Assembly (NCBI RefSeq): GCF_041320275.1
Contig: NZ_CP162023.1
Location: 4,216,001-4,280,000, forward strand
Reading direction: 5' to 3'
Source of the DNA: Mumia sp. Pv4-285
Lineage (GTDB): Bacteria; Actinomycetota; Actinomycetes; Propionibacteriales; Nocardioidaceae
DNA: 64,000 nucleotides
The translations under genes and the position numbers were made by a program. A model generated the notes under the pieces. The model saw nothing but the letters and a program-made list of their open reading frames with translations, was not told where the DNA came from and did not search any database. Shown here piece by piece: positions 52,311-60,976 of the stretch (position 1 is its first letter; each line of letters starts with the position of its first letter).

Positions 52311-54692
52311 ATGCAGGTCGTCGCGATCGTCGTCTCCCTGGCCATCACCGCAGTCGCCGTCGCGCTCGCCGCCAAGGCGATCACGCAGATGGTGCACGTC
52401 GTGCGGATGGGCGGGCCGACACGGGGCACGCGCACGGACAACCAAGGTGCGCGCTGGAAGAACATGCTGGTCGAGACCATCGGCCACACCCGGATGCTGC
52501 AGTGGCACTGGATCGGCATCATGCACTGGTTCGTGTTCGCCGGGTTCATCCTGCTGTCCACGATGGTGGCCGCGGCCTACTTCCAGATCTTCGACGCCCA
52601 CGCCGTCCTCCCGATCATCGGGCACTGGGTCGTCTACCAGTGGGTGGCCGACCTCCTCTCCTGGCTGACCCTGATCGGCATCCTCTACCTCATCGTCGTC
52701 CGCCAGCGGAACAAGCCGAACCAGCTCGGGCGCAAGTCCCGGTTCTTCGGGTCGACGTTCTGGCAGGCCTACTTCGTCGAGGCCGTCATCCTCGCCGTCG
52801 TCGTCTGCGGGTTCCTGCTCCGCGGTCTCGAGTACGCCCTCTTCTCCCTCGACGACCCGGCCGAGGCCACCTTCGTCCACTTCCCCGGCACGTTCTGGCT
52901 CGGCGAGATCTTCTCGGGCATGTCGGCCAGCGCGCTCGAGACGACCATCTACGCCGTCGCGATGGTCAAGATCGTCATCTCGATGACCTGGTTGATCACC
53001 ATCTCGCTCAACATCACGATGGGCGTCGCCTGGCACCGCTTCACCGCCTGGTTCAACATCTGGTTCAAGCGCGACTCGTCAGGCCGCACGGCGCTCGGCG
53101 CACTCCAGCCGATCTACATCAAGGGCGAGCCGCTGGACCTCGAGAAGATGGAGGACCTCGAGGAGGAGGACTTCTCCAAGCTCGGCGTCGGTGCCGTCGA
53201 GGACTTCTCCTGGAAGGGCATCCTCGACTTCACGACCTGCACCGAGTGCGGCCGCTGCCAGTCACAGTGCCCCGCCTGGAACACCGACAAGCCCCTCTCC
53301 CCCAAGCTCCTCGTGATGGGCCTGCGCGAGCACGCGTACGCGAAGTCCCCGTACGTCCTGGCCGGCGAGGACGGCCGTGAAGGCCTGTCGGAGGACGTCG
53401 TCAAGGAGAGCGAGCGCCCGCTGATCGGCGACGAGTCGGTTTACGGCGTCATCGATCCCGACGTGCTGTGGTCGTGCACCAACTGTGGCGCGTGCGTGCA
53501 GCAGTGCCCCGTCGACATCGAGCACGTCGACCACATCGTCGACATGCGGCGCTACCAGGTGCTCGTCGAGTCGAACTTCCCCACCGAGCTCAACAACATC
53601 TTCAAGGGCCTCGAGCGCAAGGGGAACCCCTGGGGCATGTCGCCCAAGAACCGGATGGACTGGGCGAGGGACCTCGACTTCGAGGTCAAGCAGGTCGGCG
53701 TCGACATCGAGGACCTCGACGAGGTCGACTGGCTGTTCTGGGTCGGCTGCGCGGGAGCGTACGAGGACCGCGCCAAGAAGACGACCCAAGCGGTCGCCGA
53801 GCTCCTGGACACCGCGGGCGTCTCGTTCGCCGTGCTCGGTGACGGCGAGACCTGCACCGGAGACCCGGCTCGCCGCGCCGGCAACGAGATCGTCTTCGCC
53901 CAGCTGGCGATGCAGAACGCCGAGGTCTTCAAGGAGACCAAGGTCAAGAAGGTCGTCTCGACCTGTGCGCACTGCTTCAACACGCTCAAGAACGAGTACG
54001 CCGACTTCGGTGTCGAGCTCGAGGTCGTCCACCACACGCAGCTGCTCAACCGGCTCGTGCGCGAGGGCAGGCTGACCCCCGTCGCTCCCTCGGACTCGAG
54101 CGTGGCCGGCAAGACCATCACCTACCACGACCCGTGCTTCCTCGGCCGTCACAACCAGGTGTACGAGGCGCCGCGCGAGCTCCTCGACGTCATCCCCAAC
54201 GCCGAGCTCAAGGAGATGCCCCGCAACTCCGAGCGGTCGTTCTGCTGCGGTGCGGGCGGCGCCCGGATGTGGATGGAGGAGACGCTCGGCGAGCGCATCA
54301 ACCTCAACCGCACCCAGGAGGCCATCGACACCGGTGCCGACCAGATCGCCGTCGGCTGCCCGTTCTGCCGCGTCATGCTCGCCGACGGCCTCACCGCCAA
54401 GCAGGCCGACGGTGCCGCACGCGAGGAGGTCGAGGTCCTCGACGTCGCACAGCTCTTGCTCGCCGGCGTGAAGCGGAAGGCCGACACCGCAGGCGCGACA
54501 GAGCCGGGTCCCGACATGACGGCCGCGGACGCCGGCATGGCAGCCACGGCCACCGCTGTCCTCGAGCGGCCCGAGGGTCCGGGTGCCGAGCTCGACGATC
54601 CCGAGGCCGGCACCCCTGCCGAGAACGCGGAGATCGCCGAGGAGTCCGAGGTCCACGTCGACGACGAGGGTCACGGCCACCCGAAGGCCTGA
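52311..54692 (+). CDS. Membrane-bound FeS oxidoreductase, FadF/heterodisulfide-reductase-like (Rv0338c-like)
   Basis: 793 aa. The N-terminal 270 residues contain about five membrane helices with His residues suited to haem binding (GHTRMLQWHWIGIMHWFVFA, GHWVVYQWVADLLSWL). Two 4Fe-4S motifs follow (CTECGRCQSQCP and CTNCGACVQQCP), then two CCG domains (VGCAGAYEDRAKK, STCAHCFNTLKNEY; HDPCFLGRHNQVYEAP, SFCCGAGGARMWMEE). This is the actinobacterial enzyme proposed to pass electrons from ETF of beta-oxidation to the quinone pool. The last 80 residues are an acidic Ala/Glu/Asp tail. ATG 52311 follows AGGAG. Confidence 0.92.
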   Translation: MQVVAIVVSLAITAVAVALAAKAITQMVHVVRMGGPTRGTRTDNQGARWKNMLVETIGHTRMLQWHWIGIMHWFVFAGFILLSTMVAAAYFQIFDAHAVLPIIGHWVVYQWVADLLSWLTLIGILYLIVVRQRNKPNQLGRKSRFFGSTFWQAYFVEAVILAVVVCGFLLRGLEYALFSLDDPAEATFVHFPGTFWLGEIFSGMSASALETTIYAVAMVKIVISMTWLITISLNITMGVAWHRFTAWFNIWFKRDSSGRTALGALQPIYIKGEPLDLEKMEDLEEEDFSKLGVGAVEDFSWKGILDFTTCTECGRCQSQCPAWNTDKPLSPKLLVMGLREHAYAKSPYVLAGEDGREGLSEDVVKESERPLIGDESVYGVIDPDVLWSCTNCGACVQQCPVDIEHVDHIVDMRRYQVLVESNFPTELNNIFKGLERKGNPWGMSPKNRMDWARDLDFEVKQVGVDIEDLDEVDWLFWVGCAGAYEDRAKKTTQAVAELLDTAGVSFAVLGDGETCTGDPARRAGNEIVFAQLAMQNAEVFKETKVKKVVSTCAHCFNTLKNEYADFGVELEVVHHTQLLNRLVREGRLTPVAPSDSSVAGKTITYHDPCFLGRHNQVYEAPRELLDVIPNAELKEMPRNSERSFCCGAGGARMWMEETLGERINLNRTQEAIDTGADQIAVGCPFCRVMLADGLTAKQADGAAREEVEVLDVAQLLLAGVKRKADTAGATEPGPDMTAADAGMAATATAVLERPEGPGAELDDPEAGTPAENAEIAEESEVHVDDEGHGHPKA

Positions 54693-54713
54693 CCGCGCGT
54701 CGCTCTCACGAAG

Positions 54714-54754
54714 GATGAGGCGTTTCGACCACTGGGTGGTCGGAACGCCTCATC
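54714..54754 (+). terminator. Strong hairpin between the FeS oxidoreductase and the SMR pair
   Basis: Nineteen-base arms GATGAGGCGTTTCGACCAC and GTGGTCGGAACGCCTCATC pair with a single mismatch around a TGG loop, 22 bp after the stop codon. There is no long T run (TCTTGT follows), as is common for actinobacterial terminators. It could instead act in the leader of the SMR genes. Confidence 0.75.
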
Positions 54755-54776
54755 TCTTGTCAGGGGATACTCGACC

Positions 54777-55136
54777 ATGACCAGATGGCTCCTGCTCGGC
54801 GGCGCCATCGCCTGCGAGGTGACCGCCTCCCTCTCGCTCAAGGGAGCCCTGGACCGCCCATCGCTGTACGCCGTCGTGGTCGTGGGCTACGCCGCGTCCT
54901 TCGCGCTGCTGACGGCCGTCCTCCGGCTGGGCATGCCGCTCGGCGTCGCCTACGGCATCTGGGGCGCCCTCGGTGTCGCCGCGACCGCCATCCTCTCCGC
55001 GGTCCTGTACGACGAGTCGTTCACGTCGCTCATGGCGCTCGGCCTGGTCCTGATCGTCGGCGGCGTCCTGGCCGTGGAGCTGGGATCCCAGGCAGCGCAC
55101 GCCCGGGCGCGCGCCGACGAGACCGGAGCGACCTGA
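54777..55136 (+). CDS. SMR-family transporter subunit 1 of a pair
   Basis: 119 aa, four helices. Membrane Glu in IACEVTASLSLKGAL, then GVAYGIWGALGVAATAILSA and a conserved C-terminal helix. Unlike the Gdx protein at 49.1 kb it lacks the GFTR segment, so it belongs to the multidrug/heteromeric branch. Stop overlaps the start of the second subunit (TGATG), as expected for EbrAB/YkkCD-like heterodimers. Confidence 0.9.
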   Translation: MTRWLLLGGAIACEVTASLSLKGALDRPSLYAVVVVGYAASFALLTAVLRLGMPLGVAYGIWGALGVAATAILSAVLYDESFTSLMALGLVLIVGGVLAVELGSQAAHARARADETGAT

Positions 55137-55456
55137 TGGCGTGGCTCTTCCTCGCTGGCGCAATCCTCGTCGAGGTCGCCGCGACGCTGTCGCTGCGGAT
55201 GGCGGCCACCGGGCGGCGCGCCTGGTACGCCGCCGTCGTCACGGGCTACCTCGTCGCCTTCTCCTGCCTGGCACTGAGCCTCGACGCAGGCATGGCGCTC
55301 GGAGTCGCGTACGGGATCTGGGCGGCCAGCGGCGTGGCCCTCACCGCAGTCGCGTCGTGGCTGCTGTTCGGTGAACCGCTCACCGTCGTGATGGCCGGCG
55401 GCATCGCGCTCATCGCGGCCGGCGTCCTGCTCGTGGAGCTCGGCGCCGCCCACTGA
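55136..55456 (+). CDS. SMR-family transporter subunit 2 of a pair
   Basis: 106 aa, four helices, Glu in ILVEVAATLSLRMAA, GVAYGIWAASGVALTAVASW. It is a diverged paralogue of the preceding gene, and coupled translation would give equal amounts of both halves. Probable antiparallel heterodimeric cation/drug exporter. Confidence 0.9.
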   Translation: MAWLFLAGAILVEVAATLSLRMAATGRRAWYAAVVTGYLVAFSCLALSLDAGMALGVAYGIWAASGVALTAVASWLLFGEPLTVVMAGGIALIAAGVLLVELGAAH

Positions 55457-55483
55457 CGGCTGCGACGTCGCGAGCGCGGCGAA

Positions 55484-55512
55484 AGCCCCCGACATCACCG
55501 ATGCCGGGGGCT
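55484..55512. terminator. Bidirectional terminator between convergent operons
   Basis: AGCCCCCGACATC and GATGCCGGGGGCT pair in 12 of 13 positions with an ACC loop. It separates the SMR pair from the ABC-2 exporter operon on the opposite strand; on the minus strand it is followed by TTTCG. Confidence 0.85.
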
Positions 55513-55545
55513 GGGTCGCCTACCTCGCGGCGATGGAGTGACGCG

Positions 55546-56361
55546 TCAGGCGTCGCGGCGCCGGACCGCGACCGCTGCGGCCACCATCAGCACGGTGATC
55601 TCCGCGGTGAAGATCGCGAAGCTGGGCCAGGCGTCGAGGAGGTTCGGGTTGAACGCCACCGGGACGGCGACCGCGGACCCTGCGTTGCCGGGCATGACGC
55701 GCTCCAGGAAGAGCCCGATGTCACCGGGGACCAGCGCGATCATGTTGCTGACGACGAAGACGACGGCGATGGTGATCGTGATGGCTCCGGCGGTGTGCCG
55801 CAGGAGCGTACCGACGGCGACCGAGAGCAGACCGAGCCCGGCCATGTAGAGGCCGCTGCCGTACATCGACCGCAGCACGTCGCCCTCCAGCGCCATGCCG
55901 ATGCCTTCGCGCTCGAAGAAGAAGTTGCCGCCGAAGTAGCCGATCAGCGCCGTGGCCGTACCGACCACGAACAGCACGCCGGCCACGAGGAGCGACTTGG
56001 CGGCGAGGACGCGTCCACGCCGCGGCACGGCCGCGAACGTGGTCCGGATCATCCCGGTGCCGTACTCGTTGGTGACCGCGAGGACGCCGAGCACCACAGC
56101 CGTGATCTGGGCGATCATCATGCCCCAGGTGATGAACGAGCCGGGTGACTCGTCGGCGCCCTCGGAGGCGAGCCAGTCGGCGTTGCCCCAGCACATCACG
56201 ATCGTGAGACCGGCGCCGAGCCCGACCAGCGCGGCCAGGGTCCACCAGGTCGAACGGACCGTCCGCAGCTTGATCCACTCGGCGCGGAGGACGTCGCCGA
56301 AGCCCTGTCGGGTCACCACGTCCTCGACAGCATCGGTGACGCTGAGCACTGTCGCGGTCAT
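55546..56361 (-). CDS. ABC-2 transporter permease
   Basis: 271 aa with six helices. Start region VLRAEWIKLRTVRSTWWTLA is the standard opening of ABC-2 permeases, then TNEYGTGMIRTTFAAVPRRG before helix 3. ATG 56361 overlaps the stop of the ATPase gene (ATGA). Exported substrate unknown (drug, lipid or peptide). Confidence 0.92.
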   Translation of the reverse strand: MTATVLSVTDAVEDVVTRQGFGDVLRAEWIKLRTVRSTWWTLAALVGLGAGLTIVMCWGNADWLASEGADESPGSFITWGMMIAQITAVVLGVLAVTNEYGTGMIRTTFAAVPRRGRVLAAKSLLVAGVLFVVGTATALIGYFGGNFFFEREGIGMALEGDVLRSMYGSGLYMAGLGLLSVAVGTLLRHTAGAITITIAVVFVVSNMIALVPGDIGLFLERVMPGNAGSAVAVPVAFNPNLLDAWPSFAIFTAEITVLMVAAAVAVRRRDA

Positions 56362-57278
56362 GCCGCCACCTCTTCACGGGTCTTCGACGCGTACTCGACG
56401 CTGTCGGCTGTCAGCGTCATGAAGGCGTCCTCCAGCGACGATCGGACGAGCGTGAGCTCGTGGAGCGCCAGCCCCTGCCCGTGGACCAGGTCGCCGATCG
56501 CCGCGGCGTCGATCCCCTGGACGTGGAGGGCGTCGTCGACGGCGACGACGTCCAGTCCGGCCCGCTCGAGGAGCGAGCCGATCTGCGCCCGCACGGGCGA
56601 CTTCACCCGGACGTACGACGCGGCGTGCGTGGAGATGAAGTCCTCCGTCGAGGTGTCGGCGAGGATCTGGCCGCGACCGATCACGATCAGGTGGTCGGCG
56701 GTCAGCGCCATCTCGGACATGAGGTGGCTGGAGACGAACACCGTCCTCCCCTCGTCGGCGAGCTGGCGAGCCAACGCGCGGACCCACCGGATGCCCTCGG
56801 GGTCGAGCCCGTTGACCGGCTCGTCGAGAACGACGACCGGCGGATCCCCGATCAGTGCGGCGGCGATGCCGAGCCGCTGCCCCATGCCGAGCGAGTAGCG
56901 GCCGGCGCGCTGGCGAGCGACGGACTCGATGCCGACGAGCTCGAGCACCTCACCGACGCGGGTGCTCGGGATGCCGTTGCTGGCGGCGAGCCAGCGGAGG
57001 TGGTCCCGCGCGGAGCGACCCGGGTGGAATGCGTGGGCGTCGATGAGAGCGCCGATGGAGCGCAGCGGCGCGGGCGAGGTCAGGTGACGGTGCCCGTTCA
57101 CGGTGACCGTGCCGGACGTCGGGGCGTCGAGCCCCAGGATCATCCGCATGGTCGTCGACTTGCCGGCGCCGTTGGGGCCGAGGAACCCGGTGACGCGTCC
57201 CGGCTTGACCGTGAAGTCGATCGCGTCGACGGCGGTCTTGTCTCCGAACTTCTTGCTGAGTGCTTGAGCGCGGATCAT
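56358..57278 (-). CDS. ABC transporter ATPase (drug/peptide export type)
   Basis: 306 aa. Walker A GPNGAGKST (about residue 35), Q-loop, signature YSLGMGQRLG and Walker B VVVLDEPVNGLDPEG; the SLGMGQ form and the C-terminal extension are typical of bacitracin- or daunorubicin-type ABC-2 exporters. First gene of a two-gene operon with the permease. ATG 57278. Confidence 0.93.
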   Translation of the reverse strand: MIRAQALSKKFGDKTAVDAIDFTVKPGRVTGFLGPNGAGKSTTMRMILGLDAPTSGTVTVNGHRHLTSPAPLRSIGALIDAHAFHPGRSARDHLRWLAASNGIPSTRVGEVLELVGIESVARQRAGRYSLGMGQRLGIAAALIGDPPVVVLDEPVNGLDPEGIRWVRALARQLADEGRTVFVSSHLMSEMALTADHLIVIGRGQILADTSTEDFISTHAASYVRVKSPVRAQIGSLLERAGLDVVAVDDALHVQGIDAAAIGDLVHGQGLALHELTLVRSSLEDAFMTLTADSVEYASKTREEVAA

Positions 57279-57403
57279 ACGATCGCCGCCCGGGTGACTG
57301 ACGTGTCCATGGCTACTACGGTGCCCGGATCGCGCGCCTCGCCCATCGGGGAACAACCCCGGCCGCCCCCTGAGCCGACCCTGGGTTCGGTACGGGTCGG
57401 CGG

Positions 57404-58312
57404 TCAGCCCAGCAGCGGGCGCGCCTCACCGAGCGGCGGTCGCGCCCCCGTGCGGCCGACCGCGAGCGCAGCCGTCTCCGCGCCGCGCCTCAGCGCCTGC
57501 TGCGGGTCGACGCCGTCGGCGCTGGCCGCCAGGAACCCGGCCGTGAAGGCGTCGCCCGCACCGGTCAGGTCCTCGACCTCGGCCTTCTCCGCACGCTGGC
57601 GCACCACGAACCCGTCGGGCGTCATCTGGAGGGCTCCCGAGGCGCCGAGCGTCGCGACGACGGTCGGGTACCACCGGCTCAGCTCGAGCACGGCACGGTC
57701 GGGGTCGTCCTCGCCGGTCATGCAGCACAGCTCGTCGAGGTTCGGGAGGATCACGTCCACCTCGCGGGTCCAGGAGACGAACGCGTCGACACCGACGTCG
57801 CGCAGGAAGGCGATCGACGCAGGATCCACGGACACGGCAGCACCGCGGTCGCGGGCCCGAGCGACAATCTCCTGCGCCACCGGCCGCGTGGCCGGGTCGA
57901 AGAACGAGTAGCCGGTGAGGTGGACCCACCGGACGTCCTTCCACGCCGAGAGGGGGACATCCTTCGTCGACAGCCCGCTGTTGGCACCGCGGTCGACGTA
58001 CATCGTCCTCTCGCCGCCACCGTCGAGCGTGATGACGATCGTCGCGGTGTCTCGTTCGCCGTCGGCGGCGATCCGCGTCTGGACGCCGAAGCGCTCGAGC
58101 GCCTCGGTGTGCCGACGTGCTCCGTTCTTGCCCGCACGCCCGACGAACATCACGTCTGCGCCGAGCCAGCCGAGCCAGGCGGCGACGTTCGCGGCGGATC
58201 CGCCGTCACGCCTCCGGATGACTGCCGGGGTGTCGCTCGCCGGGGTCACCGCGGTCAGGGGTCGGACGATGAGATCGTCGACCACGTCGCCGACCACGAG
58301 GATGCGCGCCAT
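57404..58312 (-). CDS. PfkB-family kinase, probable pseudouridine kinase
   Basis: 302 aa from ATG 58312. PfkB signatures: GGSAANVAAWLGWLGADVMF and the catalytic VEDLTGAGDAFTAGFLAASA (Asp base). The pseudouridine-5'-phosphate glycosidase gene 0.7 kb upstream on the same strand suggests that this is the matching kinase (PsuK). Ribokinase or another sugar kinase remains possible. Confidence 0.85.
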   Translation of the reverse strand: MARILVVGDVVDDLIVRPLTAVTPASDTPAVIRRRDGGSAANVAAWLGWLGADVMFVGRAGKNGARRHTEALERFGVQTRIAADGERDTATIVITLDGGGERTMYVDRGANSGLSTKDVPLSAWKDVRWVHLTGYSFFDPATRPVAQEIVARARDRGAAVSVDPASIAFLRDVGVDAFVSWTREVDVILPNLDELCCMTGEDDPDRAVLELSRWYPTVVATLGASGALQMTPDGFVVRQRAEKAEVEDLTGAGDAFTAGFLAASADGVDPQQALRRGAETAALAVGRTGARPPLGEARPLLG

Positions 58313-58413
58313 GGGCCGAACGCTACCCGTCGAATAATCGGATGCGTCGTACCTGCCCCTCCCTCTAGTCTCGGGGAAGTCGCACACGAACGAGTGCCGG
58401 AAGGAGGCTAGAG

Positions 58414-58605
58414 ATGGACGACTACACCCACGATCTCCTCACGCGTCAGCGGGAGGCACAGCTGCGCCGCACGATGGGGCGCGCACGTGCCGGGACGATC
58501 CATCAGGCCTCCTGGCGGGTACGAGCCGCGGACACGCTTCGTCGGTTCGCCGACGCCGTGGACGCCCTCCCCGCAGGGTCGACCGATCCCACTCGTCCGA
58601 TGTGA
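58414..58605 (+). CDS. Small basic protein, paralogue 1
   Basis: 63 aa from ATG 58414, preceded by GGAAGGAGG. Sequence opens with M-(D/N)-(D/E)-x-T-H-x-L-L-x-x-x-R-E-x-x-L-x-R, then a basic stretch and an amphipathic helix ending T-L-R-R-F-A-D-A-V-D. The same layout is found in the small gene 158 bp downstream, which supports both being real. Helical, cytosolic, function unknown. Confidence 0.7.
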   Translation: MDDYTHDLLTRQREAQLRRTMGRARAGTIHQASWRVRAADTLRRFADAVDALPAGSTDPTRPM

Positions 58606-58762
58606 CCCCAGGTCGCCCCGGGCCGACGCACTGCTGAGCACCGCTGACCGCGGTCGCCGCCACGACCTGTGACTGCTCACCGGTCTGCACGACTTCACGA
58701 CTCCGACGTCTCCCGCACGGGGCACGTCGACGACGCCTGCACAGGCGAACAGGGGCACCACC

Positions 58763-58969
58763 ATGAACGAGCACACCCATCTCCTTCTCATGCAGATGCG
58801 CGAGAAAGAGCTCAACCGACGCAACGAGCAGCGGCGCCACCTCGGCACGCAGCACACCACTCGGCAGCGCACGCCGATGCGGACGCTGACCGCGAGGACG
58901 CTGCACCGGCTGGCGGACCGTCTCGACAGCCGCCCGGTGCGGCCGCAGCCGGCACGCACGACCCGCTGA
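58763..58969 (+). CDS. Small basic protein, paralogue 2
   Basis: 68 aa from ATG 58763 with AGGGG upstream. It shares the T-H-x-L-L-x-x-x-R-E-x-x-L-x-R N terminus and the T-L-x-R-L-A-D-x-L-D helix with the preceding small gene. More basic than paralogue 1 (many Arg). Function unknown; DNA or membrane association is possible. Confidence 0.68.
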   Translation: MNEHTHLLLMQMREKELNRRNEQRRHLGTQHTTRQRTPMRTLTARTLHRLADRLDSRPVRPQPARTTR

Positions 58970-59035
58970 CCGTGGCTCAGGCCGCGTGCCGACGAGCCGC
59001 CACACCACCGAGACCGGTGGCACCGACTTCCGGTG

Positions 59036-59941
59036 TCACCGGTCTCGTGCGCTCCAGGCGATCGCGATCGCCGCACCGACCCTGATGTTGTTGGCCGCGA
59101 TGTCGAGGTTCACCTCGAGGCTGGAGCCGCTGGTGAGCTCGACGATCCGTGCCAGCAGGTACGGGCTGACGTCCTTGCCGGTGATGCCGTCCCGCTCGGC
59201 CTCTGCCAGCGCCTGCCGCAGGGCGTCCTGGTGGACCTGCGGGTCGAGCTGCTTCTCGTACGGCAGCGGGTTGGCGACGAGCACGGCACTCGCTCGCGCG
59301 AGCAGGTCGTTCGAGGCCATCACCGCCGCGACCGTCTCCGCGTCAGGCACCGCCCAGTCGACCGTCTCACCAGACTCCGTCAGCCAGAAGCTCGGGAACC
59401 GGTCGGTCCCGTAGCCGACCACCGTGACGCTGAGGGTCTCGAGTCGCTCGAGCGTCGCCGGGATGTCGAGGATCGACTTCACGCCGGCCGACACCACGGT
59501 GATCGGCGTCTGGGCCAGCATCGTGAGGTCGGCGGACTCGTCGAAGGTGTCGCTCGCTCCGCGGTGCACACCGCCGAGGCCACCGGTCGAGAAGACCCGG
59601 ATGCCCGCCTTGGCGGCGAGGAACGCGGTTGCGGCGACCGTCGTGGCACCGGACGCGCGCGTCGCCATCGCGACCGGCAGGTCACGGACCGAGACCTTCA
59701 CCACCGAGTCGTCCAGCGCGATCCGCTCGAGGGCAGCCTCGTCCAGACCGACGTGCGGCTCTCCGTCGACGACGGCGATGGTGGCCGGGACGACGTCGCG
59801 CTCGCGCAGGATCGCCTCGAAGTCGCGGGCCGCCTGCAGGTTGCGGGGCCGCGGCAGACCGTGGGAGATGATCGTGGACTCGAGCGCGACGACCGGACGG
59901 CCGGCCTCGAGGGCGGCAGAGACCTCGGGGTGGATGTTCAT
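59036..59941 (-). CDS. psuG: Pseudouridine-5'-phosphate glycosidase
   Basis: 301 aa. Family motifs VVALESTIISHGLPRPRN, GTTVAATAFLAAKAGIRVFS with the catalytic Lys, TGGLGGVHRGASDTFDESAD and VVSAGVKSILDIPATLE are all present. Splits pseudouridine 5'-phosphate into uracil and ribose 5-phosphate after RNA turnover. The PfkB kinase 0.7 kb downstream likely supplies the substrate; the two are separated by two small genes on the opposite strand. Confidence 0.95.
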   Translation of the reverse strand: MNIHPEVSAALEAGRPVVALESTIISHGLPRPRNLQAARDFEAILRERDVVPATIAVVDGEPHVGLDEAALERIALDDSVVKVSVRDLPVAMATRASGATTVAATAFLAAKAGIRVFSTGGLGGVHRGASDTFDESADLTMLAQTPITVVSAGVKSILDIPATLERLETLSVTVVGYGTDRFPSFWLTESGETVDWAVPDAETVAAVMASNDLLARASAVLVANPLPYEKQLDPQVHQDALRQALAEAERDGITGKDVSPYLLARIVELTSGSSLEVNLDIAANNIRVGAAIAIAWSARDR

Positions 59942-59956
59942 CCGACCAGTGTCGCG

Positions 59957-60532
59957 TCAGATCTTCGTACGGTGGAAATTGGCGTACGAACGCGACGGCG
60001 TCGGCCCGCGCTGACCCTGGTAGCGCGACCCGTACTTCTCCGAGCCGTACGGGTGCTCCGCCGGCGACGACAGCCGGAAGAAGCACAGCTGGCCGATCTT
60101 CATGCCGGGGTAGAGCTTGATCGGGAGCGTCGCGACGTTCGCCAGCTCGAGCGTGACGTGGCCGTCGAACCCCGGGTCGACGAAGCCTGCGGTCGCGTGG
60201 GTCAGGAGCCCGAGCCGGCCGAGCGACGACTTGCCCTCGACCCGAGCGGCGACGTCGACCGGCAGTGCGACCCGTTCGTAGGTCGACCCGAGGACGAACT
60301 CGCCGGGGTGCAGGATGAACGGCGCGCCGTCGGCCGCCGTGACCTCCTTGGTGAGGTCTGACTGGTCCTCGGCCGGGTCGATGTGCGGGTAGCGGTGGTT
60401 CTCGAACACCCGGAAGAACTTGTCGAGGCGTACGTCGATGCTCGACGGCTGCATCATCGCCTCGTCGTAGGGGTCGACGACGATCCGCTCGTTGTCGAGC
60501 TCGGCACGGATGTCGCGGTCGGAGAGCAGCAC
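59957..60532 (-). CDS. dcd: dCTP deaminase
   Basis: 191 aa from GTG 60532; the frame is open to 60574 but [13 protein letters not shown] begins the conserved protein. Motifs [40 protein letters not shown] and [14 protein letters not shown] define Dcd, with the catalytic Glu in the last block. In actinobacteria this enzyme is often bifunctional, deaminating dCTP and hydrolysing dUTP to dUMP. No ribosome site precedes the GTG, so a leaderless start is possible. Confidence 0.96.
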   Translation of the reverse strand: MLLSDRDIRAELDNERIVVDPYDEAMMQPSSIDVRLDKFFRVFENHRYPHIDPAEDQSDLTKEVTAADGAPFILHPGEFVLGSTYERVALPVDVAARVEGKSSLGRLGLLTHATAGFVDPGFDGHVTLELANVATLPIKLYPGMKIGQLCFFRLSSPAEHPYGSEKYGSRYQGQRGPTPSRSYANFHRTKI

Positions 60533-60693
60533 AGACCGACGGTAGCGCAGGTGCCTCTGGAGGACCGCGCGCAAGCGCGGAGGGCGTGACCCCCGGCGCG
60601 ACCTACGTTCGAGACATCTCGGACATATCTGTCATCCATGTCACACAGTCACCGCCCGGCCAGGCGTCGGGCGCCGCACAAGGGGGCCGTCCG

Positions 60694-60906
60694 ATGGGGA
60701 CCCAGCAGCAGCCCAGCCGAGCCTGGGCCACGTACGAGGCATTCGCCGGCCTGCGCTGGAACGGCAGGCGAGACGACCCCTCGCCGAGCACGGTGACGCG
60801 GCCGACGAGGGCCGAGGCCGCAGCACCCGCGGCGACCACCAGGCGACGGCGCAACCACGGTGTCAGGACCTTGATCCACAGGATGCTCGCGAGCACACCC
60901 GTCTGA
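60694..60906 (+). CDS. Hypothetical small basic protein (uncertain)
   Basis: 70 aa from ATG 60694, preceded by AAGGGGG at a reasonable distance. Contains WATYEAFAGLRWNGRR and an Arg-rich C-terminal part TTRRRRNHGVRTLIHRMLA. High GC at third codon positions supports coding in this frame, but an overlapping minus-strand frame cannot be excluded. No family recognised. Confidence 0.4.
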   Translation: MGTQQQPSRAWATYEAFAGLRWNGRRDDPSPSTVTRPTRAEAAAPAATTRRRRNHGVRTLIHRMLASTPV

Positions 60907-60976
60907 CCTGCCCTTGGCTCACCCTCCGGGATGTGTTTGACTGCCTGGGTCCCCGGAGTCTACGGAAGGTGAGCTT

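Noticed and set aside
60603-60896. 97-aa minus-strand ORF with a hydrophobic N terminus
   Set aside because: No ribosome site and poor third-position pattern compared with the plus-strand 70-aa frame; neither is certain.
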